From: Pokkaliibacter sp. MBI-7
GTDB taxonomy: Bacteria > Pseudomonadota > Gammaproteobacteria > Pseudomonadales > Balneatricaceae
Direction: 5' to 3'
Assembly (NCBI RefSeq): GCF_029846635.1
Contig: NZ_JARVTG010000001.1
Location: forward strand, 2,485,001 to 2,549,000
DNA: 64,000 nucleotides
Shown here: positions 17,277 through 25,676 of the stretch, piece by piece
Layout of the letters: every line of letters begins with the position of its first letter
How positions within the stretch are numbered: the stretch's first letter is position 1
Position numbers and translations under genes: made by a program
The notes under the pieces: model-generated
What the model saw: the letters and a program-made list of their open reading frames with translations, nothing else
What the model was told of the DNA's origin: nothing
The model's database searches: none

Positions 17277-18056
17277 ATGGCACAAGAGCTACTGGCAGGC
17301 CTGGCTCAGGACAATGCCCGGCAGCGCCCTGCCAGTCTGGAAGAATGGCTGGCCAGTGTGGCCTTGTTGCTGCCGATGCTGGATGTGATCCCCAATGCGG
17401 CGATCTTTATCAAGGATGATCAGGCCCGCTATGTGATGGCCAATCGCACGCTGGTGCAGCGTTGTGGACAGAAACAGCTGCAACCACTGCTGGGCAAGAC
17501 CAGTGCCGAAGTGTTCCCCGCCCAGTTCGGGCCAGGCTATACCGAGCAGGACCGCCGGGTATTGCAACAGGGGCTGATTCTGGAAGACAAGCTGGAACTG
17601 CACCTGTATGGCAGCCGTGAACCGGGTTGGTGTCTGACCCACAAGCGGCCGTTATTCAATTGCGCCGGGGAGATCATGGGGCTGGTGGGCATCTCTGTGG
17701 ATCTGCAGTCGGCCAGTGATGCTCACCCGGCGTACCAGCGTCTGGCCGCTGTCGATGACTACATTCGCAGTCACTTTCATCAGCCCATCAGTCTGGCTGA
17801 ACTGACCGGTATTGCCGGTATCTCCGTGGCGCAGCTGGAGCGCTACTGCAAGCGGGTCTTCCATCTCACGCCCCAGCAGCTGATTCACAAGGTACGGCTG
17901 GAGCACGCCCATCAGCTGCTGCACAGCGAGTTACCGATTACCGAGGTGGCACTGCGCTGCGGTTATACCGACCACAGTGCCTTTAGCCGCCAGTTCAAAT
18001 CCCTGACCGGCTTTACCCCACGGCAGTATCGGCAGGCGACAGGCAGCGGCGTTTAG
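17277..18056 (+). CDS. AraC family transcriptional regulator with PAS sensor domain
   Basis: The 259-residue protein has an N-terminal PAS-like domain (about residues 28-140, DVIPNAAIFIKDDQARYVMANRTL) and a C-terminal AraC double helix-turn-helix (about 155-258, ISLAELTGIAGISVAQLERY and EVALRCGYTDHSAFSRQFK). ATG 17277 is preceded by GCGGGAGAG at good spacing. It is divergent from the hydroxyproline epimerase and is the likely activator of the catabolic operon; AraC-type regulators of hydroxyproline genes are known in Pseudomonas. A PAS domain in place of a cupin suggests sensing of a small ligand. It ends with TAG. Confidence 0.88.
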   Translation: MAQELLAGLAQDNARQRPASLEEWLASVALLLPMLDVIPNAAIFIKDDQARYVMANRTLVQRCGQKQLQPLLGKTSAEVFPAQFGPGYTEQDRRVLQQGLILEDKLELHLYGSREPGWCLTHKRPLFNCAGEIMGLVGISVDLQSASDAHPAYQRLAAVDDYIRSHFHQPISLAELTGIAGISVAQLERYCKRVFHLTPQQLIHKVRLEHAHQLLHSELPITEVALRCGYTDHSAFSRQFKSLTGFTPRQYRQATGSGV

Positions 18057-18080
18057 TCTCCGATCTTTCCACCTGCTGGA

Positions 18081-19457
18081 TTATTTACCGATACAGAACG
18101 AGCTGAAGATCCGTCCAAGCAGATCATCCGGGCGGAATTCGCCGGTAATTTCGTTGAGGGCGTCCTGCGCCATGCGCAGATCTTCGGCCAGCAGCTCACC
18201 GGCGCCATAGCCGTTCAGCTGCCGGGCACCGTCAACCAGCGCCTGTCCAGCCCGCTCCAGTGCATCGAGATGGCGACGGCGGGCAATAAAGCCACCTTCG
18301 GTGGTGCTGTCATAGCCCATACAGGCCTTGAGGTGCTCGCGCAGACCTTCCAGGCCTTGACCCTGCTGAGCAGACAGACGGATCACCGGAATGCCACTGC
18401 TGTTATCCACACCCGGCTGCTCGGCACTGAGATCAATCTTGTTGCGGATAAGTGTGAGCTTTTCCATGGCTGGAATTTTATCCACAACCCGTTCGCCAAA
18501 CAGATCCTCCCAAACCTGCTGTGGATTATTGATGCCATGGCGTGAGGCATCGACCACCAGCAGTACCCGGTCAGCATCACGGATGGCGCTCCAGGCGCGC
18601 TCCACACCGATCTGTTCAACCCGATCTTCGGTGTCACGCAGACCGGCGGTATCGATGATGTGCAGCGGCATACCATCAATCTGAATCTGCTCCTTGAGGA
18701 TATCGCGGGTGGTGCCTTCGATATCGGTCACGATGGCGGTATCGCGGCCGGACAGCGCGTTAAGCAGACTGGACTTGCCGGCGTTGGGTCGCCCTGCAAT
18801 TACCACGTTCATGCCTTCACGCAGTAACGCTCCCTGATTGGCTTCCCTGAGGATGGTGGCCAGATCATCGCGCAGCTGCTGCAGTTGCCCGGCAACATGG
18901 CCGTCAGCCAGAAAGTCGATTTCCTCTTCGGGGAAGTCGATGGCGGCCTCGACGTAGATGCGCAGCTGAATCAGCCCTTCCACCAGCCGCTGTACCCGCT
19001 GAGAAAATTCCCCCTGCAGCGAGCGCACGGCACAGCGTGCTGCCTGCTCGGAAGCGGCATCAATCAGATCGGCAATGGCCTCAGCCTGAGCCAGATCCAG
19101 CTTGTCATTGAGAAAGGCCCGCTCAGAGAACTCCCCGGGACGCGCCAGACGGGCCCCAAGGCTGAGAATTCGGCGCAGCATCAGGTCGAGAATGACCGGA
19201 CCACCATGGCCCTGCAGCTCGAATACATCTTCACCGGTAAAGGAGTGTGGGTTGGGGAAAAACAGCGCAATACCCTGATCCAGCTGTTGCCCCTCAGCAT
19301 CCAGAAAAGGGGTGTAATGGGCGTAGCGCGGCTGTGGCACAAAGCCGATTATGGCGGTCGCAATAGCGGTGGCTCTGGGCCCGGATACCCGCAGGATGCC
19401 AACGCCGCCGCGTCCGGGAGGTGTCGCCTGAGCGACGATGGTATCGGTATCAAGCAC
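18081..19457 (-). CDS. mnmE: tRNA modification GTPase MnmE
   Basis: From GTG 19457 the protein has 458 residues, as usual for MnmE, and begins VLDTDTIVAQATPPGRGGVG. It has the N-terminal tetrahydrofolate-binding domain, a helical domain, an inserted G domain (GRPNAGKSSLLNAL, DTAGLRDT) and the C-terminal CIGK signature with the catalytic Cys. With MnmG it makes 5-carboxymethylaminomethyluridine at the tRNA wobble base. A 14-residue extension to 19499 is possible but unlike homologues. It is downstream of yidC on the same strand. Two exact DnaA boxes lie inside its coding sequence. mnmG is not adjacent. Confidence 0.96.
   Translation of the reverse strand: MLDTDTIVAQATPPGRGGVGILRVSGPRATAIATAIIGFVPQPRYAHYTPFLDAEGQQLDQGIALFFPNPHSFTGEDVFELQGHGGPVILDLMLRRILSLGARLARPGEFSERAFLNDKLDLAQAEAIADLIDAASEQAARCAVRSLQGEFSQRVQRLVEGLIQLRIYVEAAIDFPEEEIDFLADGHVAGQLQQLRDDLATILREANQGALLREGMNVVIAGRPNAGKSSLLNALSGRDTAIVTDIEGTTRDILKEQIQIDGMPLHIIDTAGLRDTEDRVEQIGVERAWSAIRDADRVLLVVDASRHGINNPQQVWEDLFGERVVDKIPAMEKLTLIRNKIDLSAEQPGVDNSSGIPVIRLSAQQGQGLEGLREHLKACMGYDSTTEGGFIARRRHLDALERAGQALVDGARQLNGYGAGELLAEDLRMAQDALNEITGEFRPDDLLGRIFSSFCIGK
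18403..18486 (+). promoter_or_regulatory. Two exact DnaA boxes inside mnmE
   Basis: TTATCCACA occurs at 18403-18411 and 18478-18486, 75 bp apart and in the same orientation. Both match the strong consensus exactly and lie within coding sequence, about 4 kb from the origin. They may titrate DnaA; function is not shown. Confidence 0.6.
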
Positions 19458-19462
19458 AGTGA

Positions 19463-19622
19463 TTATCCACAGTCTCGGTGAAGGATACGCTGCCAACACA
19501 CAGGTCAGCGGTTGTGTATAAAAACAAAAGGACCCTGAACAGGGCCCTTGAGTTTACGCTTCCGCACAGCGGAAGCTGAAAACAAAGGGTTGTGGATAGT
19601 TCACTGCCAGTGATTATCCACA
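19463..19622. promoter_or_regulatory. DnaA boxes between mnmE and yidC
   Basis: Exact TTATCCACA boxes lie at 19463-19471 and 19614-19622, and TGTGTATAA (the reverse form of TTATACACA) at 19513-19521. A near match, TGTGGATAG, lies at 19591-19599. Three good boxes in 160 bp of a short gap is unlikely by chance. They flank the yidC terminator and the mnmE start region, so they could titrate DnaA or regulate mnmE. Confidence 0.6.
19520..19549 (-). terminator. Rho-independent terminator after yidC
   Basis: Read on the minus strand, AAGGGCCCTG pairs with CAGGGTCCTT (one G-U pair) around a two-base loop. A T-rich run (TTGTTTTT) follows. A second perfect hairpin, GCTTCCGC/GCGGAAGC, lies at 19558-19576. 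Both are downstream of yidC, so mnmE probably has its own promoter. Confidence 0.8.
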
Positions 19623-19634
19623 ACCGCTGCCGGA

Positions 19635-21308
19635 TCAGGCAGTTTTACCTTCGTTCTCGATTTTGCGGGTGATGATGTACTGCTGCAGAATCGACAGGCA
19701 GTTGTTCACAACCCAGTACAGTACCAGACCTGCAGGGAACCACAGGAAGAAGAAGGTAAAGATCACGGGCAGGAACTTCATCACCTTGGCCTGCATGGGG
19801 TCCGGCGGCGTGGGGTTCAGGCGCTGCTGCAGGAACATGGTGCAGCCCATGATAATCGGCAGGATGAAATACGGATCCATCACCGACATATCGTGAATCC
19901 AGCCGTAGAAAGGTGCATGACGCAGTTCAACCGACTCAGACAGTACCCAGTACAGGGCAATGAATACGGGCATCTGGATCAGGATCGGCAGACAGCCGCC
20001 GAGTGGATTGATCTTCTCTTTGCGGTACAGCTCCATCATCGCCTGTGACATTTTCTGGCGGTCATCACCGTACATTTCCTTCATGCGTTGCATTTCAGGA
20101 GCAAACTTGCGCATCTTGGCCATGGAGCGATAGCTCATTGCCGAGGGATAGAAGAAGATGCCCTTCACCACCATGGTGGTCAGGATAATGGCGATACCCC
20201 AGTTACTCACAATGCTGTGGAAAAACTTCAGCATGGCAAACAGCGGCTGACCGATAAACCACAACCAGCCATAATCTACGGTCAGGTTCAGGTTGGGCGC
20301 CACGGTGCGCAGCACGTCCTGATCTTTCGGACCAATGTACAGACCCGCGCTGATCTCACCTTTCTGACCTGCCGCTACAGTCACCGCAGGCTCTACGAAA
20401 CCAGCAATGTAATTGCTGCCGCTTTTGCGCGCTTCATAGGTGTTCTGTTTGCTGTCGCCTTCTGTTGGAATCCAGGCGGTGAGGAAGTAGTGCTGCAGCA
20501 TGGCAACCCAGCCGCCGGTACTTTCCTGCTTGAATTTGTCGCCTTCATCCAGATCTTTGAAGGTCACTTTCTGATAACGCTCGCTCTGGGTAGAGAACAC
20601 CGGGCCCAGATAAGAACGCATGCCCATGCCGTGCTGCTGGCTGGGATCAGGCGCATTATCACGCTTCAACTGACCAAACATGTTCGCGCTGAACGGCTGC
20701 TGTGACTGGTTATCGATCAGGTAGGTCACCTTGATCAGGTTGCTGCCGGCAGTAAAGGTGAAGCGCTTGGTGACTTTGACCCCCTCTGCCGTGGTGGTGT
20801 TCAGATCTACATCCAGGCTCTTGTCATCTTTACCCAAGGTGTAGGACGTTGCAGCCACGCTGTACTGAGGACGGCCATCGGCATTGGCATCAGGGCCATT
20901 GGTGCCAACCAGTCCACTTTGCGCGATATAGGTATGAGTGCCGTTATTTTCCAGCAGCACCAGAGGTTGCGCAGGTGTATCGACGCGCTCTTTGTGATTA
21001 GGCAGAGCGGCGTACAGAACATCACCACCGTGCGGGTCAATGCGCAGATCAAGCACATCGGTATGCACGCTGATCAGAGAATTGGTTGGCTTGCTGGAGG
21101 CGACATCGGTGGTGGTAGCTGCAGCGCCGGTGCTGGGCAAATCAGACGCGTTGGTTGCAGGCTGAGCACTCGGCATATCCGCCGAGCTGACGGTCTGGGC
21201 AACGCTGGCTGCGGCCGCGGGCTGGCCATAGTCTTCGTTCCACTTGAGTACCGCCGTATAAGAAATGAGTGCCAGGGCACCCACCAGAATCATCCGTTGT
21301 ACATCCAT
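19635..21308 (-). CDS. yidC: Membrane protein insertase YidC
   Basis: The 557-residue protein has an N-terminal membrane anchor (MILVGALALISYTAVL), a large periplasmic domain (about residues 60-350) and five C-terminal helices with the 60KD_IMP core (WGIAIILTTMVVKGIFFYPSAM, QMPVFIALYWVL). It inserts and folds inner-membrane proteins with or without SecYEG. The length is normal for gammaproteobacteria. It is 128 bases downstream of rnpA; yidD, which usually lies between them, is absent. The low-complexity Ala/Thr/Ser stretch near residues 30-75 is a common variable linker. Confidence 0.97.
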   Translation of the reverse strand: MDVQRMILVGALALISYTAVLKWNEDYGQPAAAASVAQTVSSADMPSAQPATNASDLPSTGAAATTTDVASSKPTNSLISVHTDVLDLRIDPHGGDVLYAALPNHKERVDTPAQPLVLLENNGTHTYIAQSGLVGTNGPDANADGRPQYSVAATSYTLGKDDKSLDVDLNTTTAEGVKVTKRFTFTAGSNLIKVTYLIDNQSQQPFSANMFGQLKRDNAPDPSQQHGMGMRSYLGPVFSTQSERYQKVTFKDLDEGDKFKQESTGGWVAMLQHYFLTAWIPTEGDSKQNTYEARKSGSNYIAGFVEPAVTVAAGQKGEISAGLYIGPKDQDVLRTVAPNLNLTVDYGWLWFIGQPLFAMLKFFHSIVSNWGIAIILTTMVVKGIFFYPSAMSYRSMAKMRKFAPEMQRMKEMYGDDRQKMSQAMMELYRKEKINPLGGCLPILIQMPVFIALYWVLSESVELRHAPFYGWIHDMSVMDPYFILPIIMGCTMFLQQRLNPTPPDPMQAKVMKFLPVIFTFFFLWFPAGLVLYWVVNNCLSILQQYIITRKIENEGKTA

Positions 21309-21436
21309 CGTTTGATCGCCAATGGTCGGTTTAACACAGACTGGGAGTGGTGGTGCAACGGTCAGCTCAGATGAATACTAGCCGCAGACTCAGGTCGACT
21401 GATACCGCAATCAATCAGCCAAAGGCAGGTAGTCAA

Positions 21437-21817
21437 TTAAGATTGTTTACCTTCACTCAGAGCAGCCGCTTTTCGTTTCAATCGCTGCCAGAGCTTGGTC
21501 ATTAGCTTCTGCAGTTCTTCGTTATCCTGCTCAGCAAGACCCTGGCGGGCGATTATGACGAGATCCAGCGCGTCCAGTCGGGACTGGTTGAGTCGAAAAC
21601 TCTCCCTGATTACCCGTTTAACCCGGTTGCGCTGGTTAGCCCGTCGAACATGCTTCTTGGCAATCACCAATCCTAATCGTGGTCTGGCTACTTCATTCGG
21701 CCTTGCCAGGATTAGCAATGTCCGGTCTGCTGCCTTGACGACAACATCATCGAACACTCGCTTGTAATCCCGACTGTCAAGCAAGCGAGCCTGACGGGGA
21801 AAGGAATAGTCAGTCAT
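21437..21817 (-). CDS. rnpA: Ribonuclease P protein component
   Basis: The 126-residue basic protein begins with the family pattern FPRQARLLDSRDYKRVF and has the RNR signature RRANQRNRVKRVIRESFR around residues 58-75. It is the protein subunit that helps RNase P RNA to mature tRNA 5' ends. It is 43 bases downstream of rpmH, in the conserved rpmH-rnpA operon. Confidence 0.96.
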   Translation of the reverse strand: MTDYSFPRQARLLDSRDYKRVFDDVVVKAADRTLLILARPNEVARPRLGLVIAKKHVRRANQRNRVKRVIRESFRLNQSRLDALDLVIIARQGLAEQDNEELQKLMTKLWQRLKRKAAALSEGKQS

Positions 21818-21860
21818 GTAATAACCAGATCAGAACGGTGGTGCCTAGCTAAGCTTTATC

Positions 21861-21995
21861 TCAGGCGCAAAGACGCTTACGGCCTTTGGCACGGCGAGCA
21901 GCCAGCACTTTCTGGCCGTTCTTGGTTGCCATGCGAGCACGGAAACCGTGAGTGCGCTTGCGCTTCAGCACGCTGGGTTGAAAAGTTCTTTTCAT
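21861..21995 (-). CDS. rpmH: 50S ribosomal protein L34
   Basis: This 44-residue, very basic protein translates as MKRTFQPSVLKRKRTHGFRA followed by RMATKNGQKVLAARRAKGRKRL and CA. It is unmistakably L34 of normal length. It is the first gene of the rpmH-rnpA-yidC group, reading away from oriC. It is a component of the large ribosomal subunit. The ending RLCA instead of the more common RLTV or RLSA is only a minor variation. Confidence 0.97.
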   Translation of the reverse strand: MKRTFQPSVLKRKRTHGFRARMATKNGQKVLAARRAKGRKRLCA

Positions 21996-22780
21996 GATCA
22001 GTAATCCAATTTATTGCACTAAAACCTAGGTTCATGCTTACCGCGGCAGCAGGTTTCATGCAGGCGCACGAACCCCGTTGTTTTTGGTAAGCGCGGAATT
22101 CTAGATAAATTCCCCCGATAGTTCAAATACAGAGTTCAAATATTGATCGCCTGCTGCTCAGTGCTGGCTTTGAATCTGATCATCGATGGTTGCTAACGGT
22201 AGCGCGCTGACATTGCGGATTGATGGCAACAGCGGATTCCCACTTCTCATGACTTTGCCCGTTCATTGATCTCTGTACGGCAGGTCATTCCTGTTTTCTC
22301 CAGCTGTTTTTGCTCTGCTGGTTTTAGCCAGAGAAAACAATCGCTCAGGAGATGCATCTTCATGAAGTTTTCAACAGATCCGTTTACTACTCGGGAAAGG
22401 CTCTGATCATTCACATTCTATATAAGGGCATAAGCCCTTTTAGAAGATAGAATCTGTAATAATGTTAAGGGTCGACAGTATCTGTGGATAAGTCTGGTTT
22501 TCTCAGATACTACGGGCTCTACAGAATGTTTAGAACTCTTAGGAAAAATGGTTTTCTGTATGTGACGAGGTTGTCCACAGCGTGTGCATAAGGTAGGAGG
22601 TTATCAACAGCGGGCGTCGCACCTTTGGTTATCCACATTTTATCTGCTCAGTTCATGAACAGTTAATGACAGGGCTCAGGGCTTTTTTTTGCCCTCATTT
22701 GTGGATAACTGTTAGGCCAGCGGGTAGAATCAGCGGCCCTGTTTGGTGGGTTCAGTGCGGATAAACGAGGTGGCGCCGTA
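21996..22780. other. oriC: Chromosome replication origin region (oriC) between rpmH and dnaA
   Basis: This 785-bp non-coding stretch holds six DnaA boxes: TGTGGATAA 22483-22491 (minus), TTGTCCACA 22571-22579, TGTGCATAA 22583-22591 (minus), TTATCAACA 22601-22609, TTATCCACA 22629-22637 and TGTGGATAA 22700-22708 (minus). To the left, about 22400-22470, is an AT-rich segment with an AAGGGCATAAGCCCTT hairpin, a candidate unwinding element. Several GATC sites are present. The rpmH-dnaA gap is the known origin position in pseudomonads. The segment 21996-22360 also contains the rpmH promoter, which I cannot place, and no gene that I recognise. Confidence 0.88.
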
Positions 22781-24370
22781 GTGGTGGTGGAGTTCTGGCA
22801 AAGAAGTTTGGTGCGTTTGCAGGAAGAGTTGCCGGTGCAGCAGTTCAACACCTGGATTCGTCCGTTGCAGGCTGAAGTGGATGATGCTGGTCAGCTGAAG
22901 TTGCTAGCCCCCAATCGCTTTGTAATGGACTGGGTGTCGGACAAGTATCTGCAACGTATCAAAGAAGTCTTCAAGGACGTCTGTGCCGGACAAAGCATCA
23001 GCCTTTATCTGGACGTTGGGCAGGTACGCCGTGGTGCACTGATGAACCGTGCAACAACCCAGGTCCGGCCCACCAGTCTCAGTGCCCGCAGTCAGGAGCC
23101 CGCGCAACCCTGGCGTACGTCCTCACAAACCAGTGTTCCTGCGGATACTGTGGCGGCGTCACCGGTTGAACCGTCTTACATTGCCCCCTCTGTACCGGTC
23201 GCCGCCGCCCCTGCTTCGGTTATTAAAGAAGCACCGGCCATTATTACTTCCAGCAGCGACTATCGTAAGGCTGACGAGCTGGCCGAAGAGCTGGCTTATA
23301 AAGAGGAGCGTAACGAGCGTACGGTTGATGTCGAAGGCGGGATTCGTCACCAGAGCCATCTGAACAAGGCTTTTACCTTTACTTCCTTTGTTCAGGGCAA
23401 GTCCAACCAGCTGGCACTGGCTGCTGCCAAACAGGTCGCCGATAACCCCGGTGGTTCTTACAATCCACTATTCCTCTACGGCGGTGTGGGTCTTGGTAAG
23501 ACGCACTTGATGCATGCGGTCGGCCTGGCCATGCTGGAGCGTAACCCCAATGCCAAGATTGTGTATCTGCACTCCGAGCGCTTTGTTGCGGACATGATCA
23601 AGGCGCTGCAACTGAATGCCATCAACGATTTCAAGCGCTTCTACCGTTCTGTGGATGCCCTGCTGATCGACGATATTCAGTTCTTCGCCAATAAGGAGCG
23701 TTCGCAGGAAGAGTTCTTCCATACCTTCAATGCGTTGCTGGAAGGTGGTCAGCAGATGATTCTGACCTGTGATCGTTATCCCAAGGAGATCAGCGGGCTG
23801 GAAGAGCGATTGAAGTCACGCTTCGGCTGGGGCCTGACGGTTGCGGTGGAGCCGCCCGAGCTGGAAACACGGGTAGCGATCCTGAAGAAGAAGGCTGATG
23901 AGGCTAATATTGATCTGCCTGATGATGCGGCCTTCTTTATTGCTCAGAAGATCCGTTCCAACGTGCGAGAGCTTGAAGGTGCACTCAAGCGAGTGATCGC
24001 CAATGCTCACTTTACCGGCAGCGATATTACCCTGCCGTTTATCCGCGAATCACTGAAGGATCTGCTGGCGCTGCAGGACAAGCAGATCAGTATCGATAAT
24101 ATTCAGCGAGTGGTCGCTGAGTACTACAAGATCAAGGTGGCGGACTTGCTGTCAAAACGGCGTAGCCGTTCGGTAGCGCGCCCCCGTCAGGTGGCGATGG
24201 CACTAGCCAAGGAAATCACCAACCACAGTCTGCCGGAAATTGGTGACGCCTTCGGTGGCCGCGACCACACTACGGTGCTGCATGCTTGCCGCAAGATTAC
24301 CGAACTGCGTGAGGAAGATGCAGAAATCCGTGAGGATTATCAGAATCTGCTGCGTTCACTGACGGCCTGA
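22781..24370 (+). CDS. dnaA: Chromosomal replication initiator DnaA
   Basis: The 529-residue protein has domain I (about 1-85, FWQRSLVRLQEELPVQQFNT), a long variable linker (about 90-195, rich in Pro, Ala and Ser), the AAA+ domain (Walker A GGVGLGKT at 234-241, Walker B LLIDDIQFF) and domain IV with the DNA-binding signature GGRDHTTVLHACRKI. It unwinds oriC by binding the nearby boxes. The start is GTG 22781, with two further in-frame GTG codons; GAGG at 22767-22770 serves the first. It heads the dnaA-dnaN-recF-gyrB group, but a hairpin separates it from dnaN. Confidence 0.97.
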   Translation: MVVEFWQRSLVRLQEELPVQQFNTWIRPLQAEVDDAGQLKLLAPNRFVMDWVSDKYLQRIKEVFKDVCAGQSISLYLDVGQVRRGALMNRATTQVRPTSLSARSQEPAQPWRTSSQTSVPADTVAASPVEPSYIAPSVPVAAAPASVIKEAPAIITSSSDYRKADELAEELAYKEERNERTVDVEGGIRHQSHLNKAFTFTSFVQGKSNQLALAAAKQVADNPGGSYNPLFLYGGVGLGKTHLMHAVGLAMLERNPNAKIVYLHSERFVADMIKALQLNAINDFKRFYRSVDALLIDDIQFFANKERSQEEFFHTFNALLEGGQQMILTCDRYPKEISGLEERLKSRFGWGLTVAVEPPELETRVAILKKKADEANIDLPDDAAFFIAQKIRSNVRELEGALKRVIANAHFTGSDITLPFIRESLKDLLALQDKQISIDNIQRVVAEYYKIKVADLLSKRRSRSVARPRQVAMALAKEITNHSLPEIGDAFGGRDHTTVLHACRKITELREEDAEIREDYQNLLRSLTA

Positions 24371-24390
24371 TCTGACTGCAATATCCATCT

Positions 24391-24416
24391 CTCAGGTGGC
24401 GTAAAAGCCACCTGAG
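24391..24416 (+). terminator. Hairpin between dnaA and dnaN
   Basis: A perfect 10-bp stem CTCAGGTGGC/GCCACCTGAG surrounds a GTAAAA loop. A moderately T-rich stretch (CTACATTTATTT) follows, so it may act as a partial terminator or attenuator. Confidence 0.7.
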
Positions 24417-24512
24417 CTACATTTATTTCGCTCGTTCTGTTCGATGGCAATACCTGATACCATCGACCCCCATTCAACAGAGCGATATTCAGACGACTCA
24501 CGGAAGCCTGAG

Positions 24513-25616
24513 ATGAAATTTGTCATTTCCCGCGAAGCCCTTTTAAAGCCTCTTCAACTGGTTGCTGGCGTGGTTGAACGCCGTCAGACACTGCCGGTCC
24601 TGTCCAACGTACTGCTGGTCGCTGAAGGTGATCACCTGTCGCTGACCGGTACCGATCTGGAAGTTGAGCTGGTGGGCCGCGCCAAGCTGGAGCAGCCATC
24701 GGTTGCTGGCTCCATCACCGTGCCTGCACGCAAGCTGATGGATATCTGTAAATCTCTGCCAGATGGCTCAATGATTGAGTTTGATGTGCAGGAGCAGAAG
24801 CTGGTGCTGCGCTCCGGTCGTAGCCGCTTCACACTGTCCACCTTGCCCGCCTCGGAGTTCCCCAGCGTTGAAGACAGCCCTCAGGCCTTCGAGCTGACGC
24901 TGGCACAACAGCAGCTGAAGCGACTGATTGACCGTACCTCCTTCGCCATGGCGCAGCAGGACGTGCGCTATTACCTCAATGGCATGCTACTGGAAGTGGT
25001 GCAGGGTCGTGTCCGTATGGTAGCGACCGATGGTCACCGTCTGGCGACCTGTGCCTGCGATGCCGAGGTAAATCCTGCCGAAAAGATCCAGGTCATCATC
25101 CCGCGTAAAGGGGTGCTGGAGCTGGTTCGTCTGATTTCCGATCCTGAAGCACCACTGCGGATGCTGATCGGCAGCAATCATATTCGTGCCCATGTCGGCG
25201 ACTTTGTATTCACCTCCAAGCTGGTGGATGGCCGCTTCCCCGATTACGAGCGGGTCGTTCCACGCAACGGTAACAAGACGCTGCTGGCTGATCGTCAGGA
25301 GCTGCGCACGGTGTTGCAGCGTGCGGCGATTCTGTCGAACGAGAAGTACCGTGGCGTACGCTTGCTGCTCAACCCCGGTCAGTTGCAGGTGTTTGCCAAT
25401 AACCCAGAGCAGGAAGAAGCGGAAGAGTCACTGCTGGTGGATTATGACAGTGACAACATGGAAATCGGCTTCAACGTTACCTATCTGCTGGACGTGCTGA
25501 ACGTCGTAGGTGAGGAGCAGGTCAAAATTATTCTGTCTGACCCCAACAGCAGTGTGCTGGTGCAGGAAGCAGAAGATACCGACTCTCTGTATGTTGTAAT
25601 GCCGATGCGTCTGTAA
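24513..25616 (+). CDS. dnaN: DNA polymerase III beta sliding clamp
   Basis: From ATG 24513 the protein has 367 residues, as in E. coli, and begins MKFVISREALLKPLQLVAGV. It contains the three clamp domains and ends with the conserved VMPMRL. An ATG at 24444 would add 23 residues unlike homologues, and GGAAGCCTGAG precedes 24513. The ring tethers polymerase and other replication and repair proteins to DNA. It lies 142 bases after dnaA. Confidence 0.97.
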   Translation: MKFVISREALLKPLQLVAGVVERRQTLPVLSNVLLVAEGDHLSLTGTDLEVELVGRAKLEQPSVAGSITVPARKLMDICKSLPDGSMIEFDVQEQKLVLRSGRSRFTLSTLPASEFPSVEDSPQAFELTLAQQQLKRLIDRTSFAMAQQDVRYYLNGMLLEVVQGRVRMVATDGHRLATCACDAEVNPAEKIQVIIPRKGVLELVRLISDPEAPLRMLIGSNHIRAHVGDFVFTSKLVDGRFPDYERVVPRNGNKTLLADRQELRTVLQRAAILSNEKYRGVRLLLNPGQLQVFANNPEQEEAEESLLVDYDSDNMEIGFNVTYLLDVLNVVGEEQVKIILSDPNSSVLVQEAEDTDSLYVVMPMRL

Positions 25617-25628
25617 TTGATGCGCAGG

Positions 25629-25659
25629 TTATCAACACTGATACACAGACTTATCCACA
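25629..25659 (+). promoter_or_regulatory. DnaA boxes between dnaN and recF
   Basis: TTATCAACA at 25629-25637 and exact TTATCCACA at 25651-25659 lie in the 60-bp dnaN-recF gap. Their position fits DnaA control of recF or DnaA titration near the origin; neither is proven. Confidence 0.6.
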
Positions 25660-25676
25660 GATAGCGGTAACTGGTA

